32,288 nt of DNA from Yoonia sp. (GTDB taxonomy: Bacteria > Pseudomonadota > Alphaproteobacteria > Rhodobacterales > Rhodobacteraceae), in the NCBI RefSeq assembly GCF_018402175.1, contig NZ_JAGYJK010000003.1, positions 1 to 32,288 on the forward strand, written 5' to 3'. Numbering within the stretch: position 1 is the stretch's first letter; every line of letters starts with the position of its first letter. Below are positions 16,161 to 24,181 of the stretch, one piece after another. Under the pieces are notes generated by a model that had not been told where the DNA came from, ran no database searches, and worked only from the letters and a program-made list of their open reading frames with translations. Both the position numbers and the translations under genes were made by a program.

Positions 16161-16505
16161 TTACCATTTTTTGTGGACCCATTTGCGCGGCAGACCGGCA
16201 ACCGACAGCACCATGATCGGTGCCCAGATCATCGACGCCATCACGCCCAAACCGCCAAAGGTGACCAGAGTCTGCCTCAACCCATGGGCCAGCAAGTCCC
16301 GCGCGGGCACGCCCTGCAAGACATAAAGGCCGAAAAAGAAAACCGCGCTCAGGATGCACATCACCAGCGCAGACAGGACCGCATTGGCCAGCAGGGCAGG
16401 CACGCCTTCGGGCAGCAACCGCGCCATCAAGCGTGGCACGCCAAAGCCCAGCAGCGCAAGGATCAGGATGGGCAACAGCAGCCCGTCTGCAATGATGTTA
16501 CCCAT
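16161..16505 (-). CDS. Small membrane protein, unknown function
   Basis: This 114-residue protein has about three hydrophobic segments (about 5-25, 38-62 and 78-102) and a basic C-terminus (RKWVHKKW). No family is recognised. ATG 16505 is chosen because AAAGG lies about 10 bases upstream; an in-frame ATG nine bases earlier (16514) would sit directly on that site. It is separated by 76 bases from the next leftward gene and is divergent from the cupin gene. Confidence 0.65.
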   Translation of the reverse strand: MGNIIADGLLLPILILALLGFGVPRLMARLLPEGVPALLANAVLSALVMCILSAVFFFGLYVLQGVPARDLLAHGLRQTLVTFGGLGVMASMIWAPIMVLSVAGLPRKWVHKKW

Positions 16506-16610
16506 GCGGTTCATACCTTTGCCGGATCATCACGCGCTTTGCAGGTTCTTGACACAGCGCGCCAAACCCAGCCAAGTCTGCGGCCAGTTTTGCCATGAAA
16601 GGGCCGCAAC

Positions 16611-16955
16611 ATGCCAGCCACCATCGCGCAGGTCACCGCAGATGGCATCACCCCCGAGATCAGCCGCCCCGCTGCGGAAAAGCTGATCGCGGGTGATCCG
16701 GTGTTCACCACGTGGAATATCGAGGATGCAGACGGGCTTTATGCCGGCATCTGGCAATCGACGCCGGGCAAATGGCGGGTCCACTATGACGAATGGGAAT
16801 ATTTCAGCCTGACGGCGGGCAGATCCATCATCACGCCCGACGGCGACGCCCCAATCATGCTGACCACAGGCGACAGCTATATCATCCGCCGCGGTTTCAC
16901 CGGAACATGGGAGGTCGTCGAGACGACCATCAAGGATTATGTGATCCGCCTGTAA
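16611..16955 (+). CDS. Cupin (DUF861-type) domain protein
   Basis: This 114-residue single-domain beta-barrel protein of the Cupin_3/DUF861 type shows WNIEDADGLYAGIWQSTPGKWRVHYDEWEYFSLTAG, where the aromatic YDEWEYF stretch and the Glu are characteristic. Later it has TTGDSYIIRRGFTGTWEVVE. Relatives include the ureidoglycine aminohydrolase-type and ethanolamine-cluster cupins, but most are of unknown function. Given the ureide genes 7 kb away a link to nitrogen metabolism is conceivable, but nothing local supports it. AAGGG precedes the ATG. Confidence 0.8.
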   Translation: MPATIAQVTADGITPEISRPAAEKLIAGDPVFTTWNIEDADGLYAGIWQSTPGKWRVHYDEWEYFSLTAGRSIITPDGDAPIMLTTGDSYIIRRGFTGTWEVVETTIKDYVIRL

Positions 16956-16959
16956 CGCG

Positions 16960-17775
16960 TCAAATCATCTCCGGCGACAATGCGTCAAGATCGGGCGGGC
17001 GGTTCGCCGCCTCGGCATCAGGGCCGATCAGTTCCTCAGCAGCGATCATTGTGGGCGGCAGTTCCATGCCACGGTCGTAATTCTCAGGATCGACGCGCAG
17101 CGATTCTGCGGGCGACCGGATCAGCACGGGCATCGGCGCTGTGATCTGGTTGTACAGATGGATGATGTCCTGATTGAACAGGCGAATACATCCCGCAGAC
17201 CCCGAATTGCCGATCGACGGAAGGTCATTGGTGCCATGGATGCGGTAGAAGGTGTCGCGCCCGCCTCGGAACAGATACAGCGCACGCGCACCCAGCGGGC
17301 TGCGCAACCCGCCGGGGATACCGGCCCGAAAATCGCCGTACACCTCGGGTTCGGTGCGCAGCATGTTCTGCGTCGGCGTCCAGCCGGGCCATGCGCGCAT
17401 GAATTGCATGGTCGCGCGCCCCCGGATCGAGCGGCCCGCGCGCCCTACGCCCACGGGATAGCGTGTCGCGGTGCCATCGGCCTTCACATGATAGAGAAAC
17501 TTGGCATAGGGATCGACGTCGATGGAATTCGGCGGCGCCTCGCCCTGATAAAGGCCAGTCACGCGGCGGTTGACACCCTGCAGGTATTCTTTGGGGATAC
17601 CCGGCAGGTTATAACCGGCGTCCAGAATCGGGGCATAGCCCTCCACCCAGTCTAGCTCTGTCGGCGGCTCCGGCTCGGTGACGGCGGGATCAATTCGTGG
17701 CGTGCAAGCTGTAGCTGTGCTGCCTAGCAACATCGCGCCAAAGGCGCGGCGACTGATATCATACGACAAGTTCAT
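16960..17775 (-). CDS. Tat-exported lipoprotein L,D-transpeptidase (YkuD domain)
   Basis: This 271-residue cell-wall enzyme would form 3-3 peptidoglycan cross-links or attach proteins to peptidoglycan. The N-terminus SRRAFGAMLLGSTATAC combines a twin-arginine motif (Arg9-Arg10) with a lipobox-like site whose cysteine is Cys24. The product is therefore predicted to be folded in the cytoplasm, exported by Tat and lipidated. The YkuD domain has HGTND (His180) and SAGCIRLFNQD with catalytic Cys196. The C-terminal ~45 residues are acidic and Pro-rich. ATG 17775 is supported by AAGGA 7 bases upstream and by the leader; a longer frame to 17931 has no such support. Confidence 0.9.
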   Translation of the reverse strand: MNLSYDISRRAFGAMLLGSTATACTPRIDPAVTEPEPPTELDWVEGYAPILDAGYNLPGIPKEYLQGVNRRVTGLYQGEAPPNSIDVDPYAKFLYHVKADGTATRYPVGVGRAGRSIRGRATMQFMRAWPGWTPTQNMLRTEPEVYGDFRAGIPGGLRSPLGARALYLFRGGRDTFYRIHGTNDLPSIGNSGSAGCIRLFNQDIIHLYNQITAPMPVLIRSPAESLRVDPENYDRGMELPPTMIAAEELIGPDAEAANRPPDLDALSPEMI

Positions 17776-17927
17776 TCTGCATTCCTTGTAGGTCAGGTGC
17801 GGTGTTACCACCGCACCCCCAGACACCGAAACGCATAACAGGCAAAAAGTGCCAATGATCGACACATTGTGACTTTTCGTGACAGTTTTCCCCGCAAACG
17901 GCGCGGATAGGCTGGTTTCAGCCGATG

Positions 17928-19133
17928 TCACCCGACGATGTTAAAGGCCGGACCATAGGGATAGTGGGTGATATCCTCGTTCCCGTCTTCGGTAATGAAC
18001 AGAATATCATGTTCGCGGTATCCGCCTGCGCCGGGCTGACCATGCGGGATCGTCAGCATCGGTTCCATCGAAATGACCATGCCGGGTTCCAGAACGGTGG
18101 GGATATCCTCGCGCAGTTCCAGCCCCGCCTCGCGGCCATAATAATGCGACAGCACGCCAAAGGAATGACCATAGCCAAAGGTGCGGTATTGCAGCAGATC
18201 GCGGTCAGCCAGAAAGGTATTGATCTTGGCAGTTACATCCGCACAGACAGCCCCCGGCACCAGCAGGGACATACCGTATTCATGGGCGGCGACATTCGCC
18301 TCCCAGATGGCGAGGCTGGCAGCATCGGCCTCACCCACGAACAAGGTCCGTTCAAGGGCAGTGTAGTAGCCGCTGATCATCGGAAAAGTGTTAAGCGACA
18401 GGATGTCACCCTTTTCCAGCTTGCGCGACGTCACAGGGTTATGCGCGCCATCGGTGTTGATCCCCGATTGGAACCAGACCCAAGTATCGCGGTACTCGGC
18501 CTGCGGAAACCGTGCCGCGATTTCCAGTTCCATCGCGTCGCGCCCTGCCATGGCCACGTCAATCTCGCGCACGCCCGGTTTGATCGCATCGCGGATCGCA
18601 TAGCCGCCGACATCGGCCACGGCAGCGCCAGCACGGATCAGGTCCAGTTCGGCAGGCGATTTGCGCATCCGTTGCGCCATCGTCTCTGACGCAAGATCGA
18701 CCAGACGTGACGGTTGCAGATTGTCACGCAGCGCCAGCCGGATCGCCACGGTCAAATGGTCCGATTCGTAGCCCAAAACCTTGCCCAAGCCCGTCACTGA
18801 CCGCACCGCGCGCCAATAATTGCTGCGGTCCCAATCGGTATAGGTGATCGCATCGCCATAGGACCGCCGCCAAGGCTGGCCCGCGTCAATACCTGCGCTG
18901 ATCGTCACGCAATCGGTTGGCGTCACGACCAGCCCGTATTGACGTCCAAAGCTGCAATACAGAAAGCCAGAATAATAGGCGATGTTCTGCATCGAGGTGA
19001 ACAGCACCGCCTCGACCCCGGCCTTTTCCATGGTCGCGCGTAGGCCTGCCAGCCGTGCCTCGTATTCGGCAGGGGCGAATGGCAGGGTCTTTTCACCTTG
19101 GTGGAATTTATAGAAATGTGGACGCGCTGTCAT
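17928..19133 (-). CDS. Creatinase (creatine amidinohydrolase)
   Basis: This 401-residue protein of the pita-bread (M24 aminopeptidase-like) fold closely resembles Pseudomonas creatinase along its whole length, including TSMQNIAYYSGFLYCSFGR, WFQSGINTDGAHNPVT, FPMISGYYTALERTLF, FGYGHSFGVLSHYYGREAG and PGAGGYREHDIL. His231 corresponds to the catalytic His232 of the Pseudomonas enzyme. The reaction is creatine plus water to sarcosine plus urea. ATG 19133 is preferred because GAGGAAAGGG lies upstream; another in-frame codon is at 19151. No creatininase, sarcosine oxidase or transporter gene is adjacent. M24 relatives with other substrates exist, but this degree of similarity favours creatinase. 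Confidence 0.9.
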   Translation of the reverse strand: MTARPHFYKFHQGEKTLPFAPAEYEARLAGLRATMEKAGVEAVLFTSMQNIAYYSGFLYCSFGRQYGLVVTPTDCVTISAGIDAGQPWRRSYGDAITYTDWDRSNYWRAVRSVTGLGKVLGYESDHLTVAIRLALRDNLQPSRLVDLASETMAQRMRKSPAELDLIRAGAAVADVGGYAIRDAIKPGVREIDVAMAGRDAMELEIAARFPQAEYRDTWVWFQSGINTDGAHNPVTSRKLEKGDILSLNTFPMISGYYTALERTLFVGEADAASLAIWEANVAAHEYGMSLLVPGAVCADVTAKINTFLADRDLLQYRTFGYGHSFGVLSHYYGREAGLELREDIPTVLEPGMVISMEPMLTIPHGQPGAGGYREHDILFITEDGNEDITHYPYGPAFNIVG

Positions 19134-19234
19134 GGCGGACCCTTTCCTCAAAGGTCCCGGCGTTCAGGACGGACAAAGCCAGAGGTAGCGACGCCATCGC
19201 CACGATATAGTGCTAGCGCAGCCCGCGCGGCCGA

Positions 19235-20134
19235 TCAAGCCAGTCTGTCGCCCAAGGCCAACCCGCGCAGCACCTCTGCCACTGGCAGCGCGCGTTTGCC
19301 TTCGCGTTGTGCGGTGGTGATTCTGACAGCACCTGTGGCGCAGGCGATGGTGAACCCGTCCAGCACCGTGCCGGGGGCGGCATCGCCCTGCGCCTCAACA
19401 GCGCCTAACAGCTTGACCCGTTCGCCCGCCACATCGCACCACGCGCCCGGAAACGGCGACAGCCCGTTGATCTGGCGGGCGACGGATGCTGCGGGCTGCG
19501 CCCAGTCCACACGCGCCTCGGCCTTGTCGATCTTGGCGGCGTAGGTGACGCCTTCGGCGGGCTGGGGCTCCCGTGTCAGATCGGGCAAACGGCGCAAAGC
19601 TTCGACAACCAACAGCGCGCCCATCGCGGACAGCCGGTCATGCAGGGCACCTGTCGTGTCATCGGGCGCAATACCGGTCGCTTCGCGCAGCAGGACCGGG
19701 CCGGTATCCAACCCCGCCTCCATCTGCATGATGCAGACGCCGGTCTGCGCATCCCCCGCCATGATCGCGCGGTGGATCGGGGCCGCACCCCGCCAACGTG
19801 GAAGAAGCGAGGCGTGGATATTCAGGCACCCCAGACGCGGGGCATCCAGCACCGCCTGCGGCAGGATCAACCCGTAGGCCACGACGACGGCGATATCGGC
19901 GTTCAGATCGGCAAACTCTGCCTGCGCCTGCGGATTGCGTAATGAGACGGGGTGCCGGACTGGCAGCCCCAGTTCCAAGGCCCGCAGATGCACCGCTTGC
20001 GGGCGATCCTTTTTGCCACGGCCAGCAGGGCGCGGCGGTTGCGTATAGACAGCGGCGATGTCATGCCCTGCCGCGACCAGCGCATCCAGCACCGGAACCG
20101 AAAACTCCGGAGTTCCCATGAAGATGATGCGCAT
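19235..20134 (-). CDS. fmt: Methionyl-tRNA formyltransferase
   Basis: This 299-residue enzyme formylates initiator Met-tRNA using 10-formyltetrahydrofolate. The N-terminal [19 protein letters not shown] and the catalytic block [21 protein letters not shown] (Asn105, His107) are intact, as is the C-terminal OB-like domain with LSPFPGAW. It is the last gene of a minus-strand operon after three deformylase-type genes, the usual def-fmt pairing, in which the formyl group it adds is later removed by deformylase. The gap to the preceding gene is 16 bases. Confidence 0.96.
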   Translation of the reverse strand: MRIIFMGTPEFSVPVLDALVAAGHDIAAVYTQPPRPAGRGKKDRPQAVHLRALELGLPVRHPVSLRNPQAQAEFADLNADIAVVVAYGLILPQAVLDAPRLGCLNIHASLLPRWRGAAPIHRAIMAGDAQTGVCIMQMEAGLDTGPVLLREATGIAPDDTTGALHDRLSAMGALLVVEALRRLPDLTREPQPAEGVTYAAKIDKAEARVDWAQPAASVARQINGLSPFPGAWCDVAGERVKLLGAVEAQGDAAPGTVLDGFTIACATGAVRITTAQREGKRALPVAEVLRGLALGDRLA

Positions 20135-20150
20135 GTGTGTTTTCCTTGGA

Positions 20151-20660
20151 TTATATCGCAGCTTTTGCAGCGATTTTATGTGCTTTTTTGATCAACATAT
20201 CACGGCGCACCTTGGTCATGCGGTCAAAGAACATCCGCCCCGCCAAATGGTCGATCTGGTGCTGCACGGACGTGGCCCAGAGACCGACGAAATCGCGGTC
20301 TTCAACCTCGCCATCCGCGTTCAGAAACCGCACAGTCACCGCACGCGGGCGACTGATCCGCGCCCAGACGCCGGGCAGGTTGGGCGAGCCTTCTTCATGG
20401 TCGCGGAATTCCACCGAACTGTGCAGGATTTCGGGGTTCGCCATGCGCACCGCCTGCCCTCTTGCCGAAGATGCATCGACGACCGCCAAGGCCAGCCCGA
20501 CACCCAGCTGGGGTGCAGCCAAGCCGACACCGGGCATCGTGTCCATCGCCACGATCATTTCACCCCACAGCGCGCGGATCTCATCCGTGATCGCGGCAAC
20601 CGGCGTGGCTGGCGTACGCAACACCGGATGGGGCCACGGGACATAAGCGCGATGCGTCAT
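20151..20660 (-). CDS. Peptide-deformylase-like protein lacking catalytic residues
   Basis: This 169-residue deformylase-fold protein is third in a row of three. Motif 1 is intact (GVGLAAPQ, 44-51). Motif 2 reads EGSPNLPG (90-97) instead of EGCLS, so the metal-binding Cys is absent. Motif 3 reads HQIDH (134-138) instead of HExxH, so the general base Glu is Gln. Deformylase activity is therefore unlikely; it may bind ribosomes or peptides, or have another hydrolytic role. It overlaps the preceding deformylase gene by four bases (ATGA) and precedes fmt. Confidence 0.9.
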   Translation of the reverse strand: MTHRAYVPWPHPVLRTPATPVAAITDEIRALWGEMIVAMDTMPGVGLAAPQLGVGLALAVVDASSARGQAVRMANPEILHSSVEFRDHEEGSPNLPGVWARISRPRAVTVRFLNADGEVEDRDFVGLWATSVQHQIDHLAGRMFFDRMTKVRRDMLIKKAHKIAAKAAI

Positions 20661-21115
20661 TGCGCGACCCCGACATCGGTGATCAGCACACCTTCCAGAT
20701 GGTCATATTCATGGCACACGCAGATCGCTGCGACCCCGTCGAACCGGCCTTGCTGCACCGCGCCCGCGATATCTTGCCAGCGCATCTCAACCCATGTCGG
20801 GCGGGTGACGGCAAAGGCGCGTCCCGGGATCGACAGGCACGCTTCGATCCCCGTGGCGGTGGTATCGGATCGCGCAGTGATCTGCGGATTGACGAAGGCT
20901 TGCGGATCGGGGTCGCCTTCTTTCCATGTCGTATCAATAACAAAAACCCGCTGCGAGACACCGACCTGCGGGGCGGCCAGCCCGCGCCCGGGGGCGGCAT
21001 ACATGGTCGCCAGCATCTCGGCCACCAGCAGCGCCAGATCGTCGTCGAACGCCGTCACGGGTGCCGCCACGGCACGCAGCACCGGATCGCCATCGAACCG
21101 CAGATCCAGTGCCAT
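20657..21115 (-). CDS. def: Second peptide deformylase paralogue
   Basis: This 152-residue deformylase has usable active-site motifs: GRGLAAPQ (43-50), EACLS with the metal Cys (91-95, Ala in place of the usual Gly) and HEYDH (135-139). It is shorter than the canonical neighbour and lacks the basic C-terminal helix that binds the ribosome in typical bacterial deformylases, which suggests different recruitment or substrates. It lies 4 bases after the canonical def gene and overlaps the degenerate paralogue. Confidence 0.9.
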   Translation of the reverse strand: MALDLRFDGDPVLRAVAAPVTAFDDDLALLVAEMLATMYAAPGRGLAAPQVGVSQRVFVIDTTWKEGDPDPQAFVNPQITARSDTTATGIEACLSIPGRAFAVTRPTWVEMRWQDIAGAVQQGRFDGVAAICVCHEYDHLEGVLITDVGVAQ

Positions 21116-21119
21116 GTCG

Positions 21120-21641
21120 TTACCCCCTGGCCATTTCGCGTTTCAGTTTCTGCATCTTGCGGGTGATCATCTGGCGTTTCAGCGGACCCAGATAGTCGAT
21201 GAACAGCTTGCCATCCAGATGGTCGATCTCGTGCTGCACGCAGGTCGCCCAAAGCCCGTCAAAACGCGCGCGCTCCGGCTTGCCGTCAAGGCCCAGCCAC
21301 GCCACCTCGACCTCGGCGGGGCGGGTGACTTCGGCATATTGTTCGGGTATCGACAAACAGCCTTCGTCGTAAACGGATGTCGCCTCCGAAGTCCAGACAA
21401 TCTCGGGGTTGATCAGGACCATGGGTTCGGGCGTCGCCTCGGCGTCTTTCTGGCAATCCATCACGATGACGCGGCGCATCACCGCGACCTGTGGCGCGGC
21501 CAACCCGATACCGGGCGCATCATACATGGTTTCGAGCATATCATCGGCCAACCGGCGCAGATCATCATCGATGGATGCGACAGGGGCTGTCACCTTTTTC
21601 AGGCGCGGATCGGGATGAATCAGGATGGGACGAATACTCAT
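21120..21641 (-). CDS. def: Peptide deformylase, canonical
   Basis: This 173-residue metallo-enzyme removes the N-formyl group from nascent proteins. All three motifs are standard: GIGLAAPQ (44-51), EGCLS (93-97) and HEIDH (137-141). The C-terminus (KRQMITRKMQKLKREMARG) is a basic helix typical of ribosome-bound deformylases. It is the first gene of the def-def-like-fmt operon and is presumably the housekeeping copy. It is divergent from the aminotransferase gene across 99 bases. Confidence 0.96.
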   Translation of the reverse strand: MSIRPILIHPDPRLKKVTAPVASIDDDLRRLADDMLETMYDAPGIGLAAPQVAVMRRVIVMDCQKDAEATPEPMVLINPEIVWTSEATSVYDEGCLSIPEQYAEVTRPAEVEVAWLGLDGKPERARFDGLWATCVQHEIDHLDGKLFIDYLGPLKRQMITRKMQKLKREMARG

Positions 21642-21740
21642 GCCAGCGCATTTAGGCCGCGGCGATCAGAAATGCAACGCGGACCGCTTGCACAGCGCAG
21701 CCGTCGGGTTAGGCTGCGCCAAAGCCAGAGGAAAAGCACC

Positions 21741-22913
21741 ATGTCATTCAACACCCCCATCGACCGGCGCAACACCCACAGTTCCAAATGGGACCTGATG
21801 GACAAACTCTTCGGCGTCTCGCCAGACGGCGGGCTGGCAATGTGGACGGCTGACAGCGATTACCAGACCGCGCCTTGCGTTCTGGCCGCCATCGACCGCG
21901 CGCGCGACCATGGCGTTTTCGGCTATGGGATCGACAGCACGGATTATGCCGATGCGATCACATGGTGGATGCAGAACCGGCATGGCTGGACAGTGGACCC
22001 CGACTGGATCGTCACGACCCAGGGGCTGGGCAATGCGATCGCACTGTCGCTGCAACTGTGGTCAGAACCGGGCGATGCCGCCGCGATCTTTACCCCCGTT
22101 TACCATGAATTCGCGCACAAGATCACCCGCGCGGGCCGTGTCGTAACCACCTGCCCGCTGGTGCGGGACGGCGACACCTATGCGCTGGATCTTGACGACG
22201 CCAAGACGCGGCTGACCGGCCGCGAAAAGCTGCTGATCTGGTGTTCCCCGCAAAACCCGTCAGGCCGGGTCTGGACGAGCGAGGAATTGCGCGCGGTTGC
22301 CGCCTTTGCGCGGGACAACGGGATGCTGCTGATCAGCGATGAAATCCACCATGATCTGGTCTACCGCGACCATGATTTCGTACCAATGGCCGTGGCCGCC
22401 CCCGATTTCGTCGACAACACCGTCTATCTGACGGCAGCGTCCAAGACTTTCAACATCGCAGGCCAGCGCACCGGCAACATGATCATCCCGAACGCGGGTT
22501 TGCGCGCCCAAGCCCAGACGTGGCAGGCGATGATGGATTACAAACCCGGCAGTCTGGCCATCGCGATGATCACCGCCGCCTATTCTGCCGAAGGGGCGGC
22601 TTGGGCCGATGCGCAGATGGACCATCTGCAAACCAACCGCGACCTTCTTCAGAACGGGTTGCGCGCCATCCCCGGCGTCTGGTCGATGCCGCTGCAGTCG
22701 ACCTATCTGGCTTGGGTGGATTTTTCGGGCACCGGCATGGACCACGCCCAGATCGCAGCCCGCATCCGGGATGATGCAAAAATTGCCGTCTCACCCGGCC
22801 CGGCCTTTGGCACTGGCGGCGAAACCTTCATGCGGATCAACTTTGCCACGCAGCGTCATGTTGTCGAAGACGCCGTGCAGCGCCTGCAACAGGCGTTCCG
22901 CGACCTGCAATAG
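21741..22913 (+). CDS. MalY/PatB-type PLP aminotransferase (probable C-S lyase)
   Basis: This 390-residue fold type I PLP enzyme belongs to the class I/II aminotransferase group with MalY/PatB features: N-terminal FNTPIDRRNTHSSKWD and LAMWTADSDYQTAP, FTPVYHEF, PQNPSGRVWT (Asn172), SDEIHHDLVY (Asp200), and SKTFNIAGQRTGN with the Schiff-base Lys235. Members usually cleave cystathionine or cysteine conjugates (beta-lyase), and some act as transaminases; the substrate cannot be set from sequence. ATG 21741 follows GAGGA. The open frame extends far upstream on this strand, but that part is a shadow of the deformylase genes. A strong hairpin and T-run follow the stop. Confidence 0.88.
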   Translation: MSFNTPIDRRNTHSSKWDLMDKLFGVSPDGGLAMWTADSDYQTAPCVLAAIDRARDHGVFGYGIDSTDYADAITWWMQNRHGWTVDPDWIVTTQGLGNAIALSLQLWSEPGDAAAIFTPVYHEFAHKITRAGRVVTTCPLVRDGDTYALDLDDAKTRLTGREKLLIWCSPQNPSGRVWTSEELRAVAAFARDNGMLLISDEIHHDLVYRDHDFVPMAVAAPDFVDNTVYLTAASKTFNIAGQRTGNMIIPNAGLRAQAQTWQAMMDYKPGSLAIAMITAAYSAEGAAWADAQMDHLQTNRDLLQNGLRAIPGVWSMPLQSTYLAWVDFSGTGMDHAQIAARIRDDAKIAVSPGPAFGTGGETFMRINFATQRHVVEDAVQRLQQAFRDLQ

Positions 22914-22934
22914 CGCGGCCTCAGCCGCGCTTTT
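22913..22934 (+). terminator. Rho-independent terminator of the aminotransferase gene
   Basis: GCGCGGC-CTCA-GCCGCGC is a perfect 7-bp, all G/C hairpin with a 4-base loop, beginning at the last base of the stop codon and followed directly by TTTT. It also encodes the C-terminal end of the convergent small gene. Confidence 0.8.
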
Positions 22935-23274
22935 CCAGCAATCCAGCAGGGACGAAATCAGGATAGACAAAATCGGCGGCAGGCCGGTCGGCAACTGGCG
23001 TCAGCCATTTGAACTCGAACACGCGTTCTTCGTCATCTGCAACGGCGGAAACCACAAGACATTGATACAAGTGCTTTGGCCCGTCATAGATATCGACATG
23101 GCCACGCAATTTGTCGGACCCGTTCAGGTCCAGCGCAAAACCACCATCCCACAACCGCCTGATCCTATGGGTTGCATCGCCATCACGTACTGACAACCTA
23201 TCCTTGCGGCGCAGGGCAGCTTTGCGGGCGTCCTCCAGCCCCTTGCGCACCGCTTCTGGCAAAAACGTATACAT
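22921..23274 (-). CDS. Hypothetical protein
   Basis: This 117-residue soluble protein has a basic N-terminal third (RKGLEDARKAALRRKDRLSVR), then LWDGGFALDLNGSDKLRGHVDIYDGPKHLYQCLVV, and an acidic/aromatic end. The pattern of a beta-rich segment with HVDIYDG suggests a small conserved domain, but I recognise no family. ATG 23274 follows AGGGGG at suitable spacing, and codon use looks normal for the region. Its stop lies inside the terminator hairpin of the convergent gene. The 94-base gap to cobM shows nothing clear. Confidence 0.7.
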   Translation of the reverse strand: MYTFLPEAVRKGLEDARKAALRRKDRLSVRDGDATHRIRRLWDGGFALDLNGSDKLRGHVDIYDGPKHLYQCLVVSAVADDEERVFEFKWLTPVADRPAADFVYPDFVPAGLLEKRG

Positions 23275-23368
23275 TCGAATCCCCCTGTCGAGCTAAGTGT
23301 GCGCACACAAAGGTAAAAATCAAGTAACGCCATCCGCCGCGCCGCAGCGTGATGCAACCACGCGCCAG

Positions 23369-24140
23369 TCAGTCCGCCTTGACGCGCGGGCGCAGCACAT
23401 GCGGCTTGGCGGCATCATAAAGTGCGGAATCAGGAAATCCGTGGTTTTCCGACAACGCAGGCCCCACCAAAATCAGCGCCGTGCGCGTGATCTTGGCCAG
23501 GCGCACCTGCGCATGAATATCACCCAGCGTGCCACGCAGGATCATCTGATCCGGCCAGCCCACGCGATAGATCACCGCCACCGGACAATCGGCACCATAG
23601 AACGGCACCAGCTGGCGCTCGATCTCGCGCAGCGCCCGGATGCCCAGATGGATCGCCAGCGTCGCCCCTGAACGCGCAAAGTTCTCCAGCGTCTCGCCCG
23701 CAGGCATGCCGGTCGATTTCATCGACATCCGCGTCAGGATGATCGATTGCGCGACTTCCGGCACGGTCAGCTCTGTCCCCAGCGCCGCCGCCGCTGCGGC
23801 ATAGGCCGGCACACCCGGAATGATCTGATACTCGATCCCGTCTGCCTTCAACCGCCGGATCTGCTCGGCAATCGCGCCATAAAGCGACGGATCACCCGAA
23901 TGCACCCGCGCCACATCCTGCCCCTTGGCATGGGCGGCCAAAATCACACCATGCGTGTCATCCAGCGTCATGGGGCGCGGTATCCATCACCAGCGCATCC
24001 GCGGGCGCACAGGCGACCACCGCCTCGGGCACCAGTGATCCCGCATAAAGGCAAACCGGACATTCCCCGATCACCCGCGCCGCCTTGAGCGTCAGCAATT
24101 CCGGATCGCCGGGGCCCGCCCCAATGAAATAAACCGTCAT
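23369..24140 (-). pseudogene. cobM: Precorrin-4 C11-methyltransferase CobM, frameshifted as given
   Basis: The N-terminal part (MTVYFIGAGPGDPELLTLKAARVI, frame starting at ATG 24140) and the C-terminal part (MTLDDTHGVILAAHAKGQDVARVHSGDPSLYG to the stop at 23369) are in different frames and join at a run of four G (23972-23975; CCCC in the coding direction). Deleting one base restores a continuous 256-residue protein of normal length, reading VMDTAP then MTLDDTHG. CobM methylates precorrin-4 at C11 in aerobic cobalamin synthesis. The SAM-binding GAGPGDPEL and HSGDPSLYG motifs are intact. As written the gene is broken; a sequence error is at least as likely as true inactivation. GGAAAAGAAG directly upstream serves as ribosome site and is part of the dispersed motif. 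Confidence 0.85.
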
Positions 24141-24180
24141 CTTCTCTTTTCCCCAAATACTCCCGCCGGCAGGCGGAAAT
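24141..24180 (-). repeat. Dispersed motif copy upstream of cobM
   Basis: Read on the minus strand: CCTGCCGGCGGGAGTATTTG followed by GGGAAAAGAAG, directly abutting the cobM ATG. It combines a short inverted repeat (GCCGGC), the GAGTATTT core and the purine-rich ribosome site. Confidence 0.65.
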
Positions 24181-24181
24181 G

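Noticed and set aside
20058..21740. Upstream extension of the aminotransferase frame to a 951-residue protein
   Set aside because: The extra part runs antisense to three deformylase genes and part of fmt; a good ribosome site and the family N-terminus place the start at 21741.
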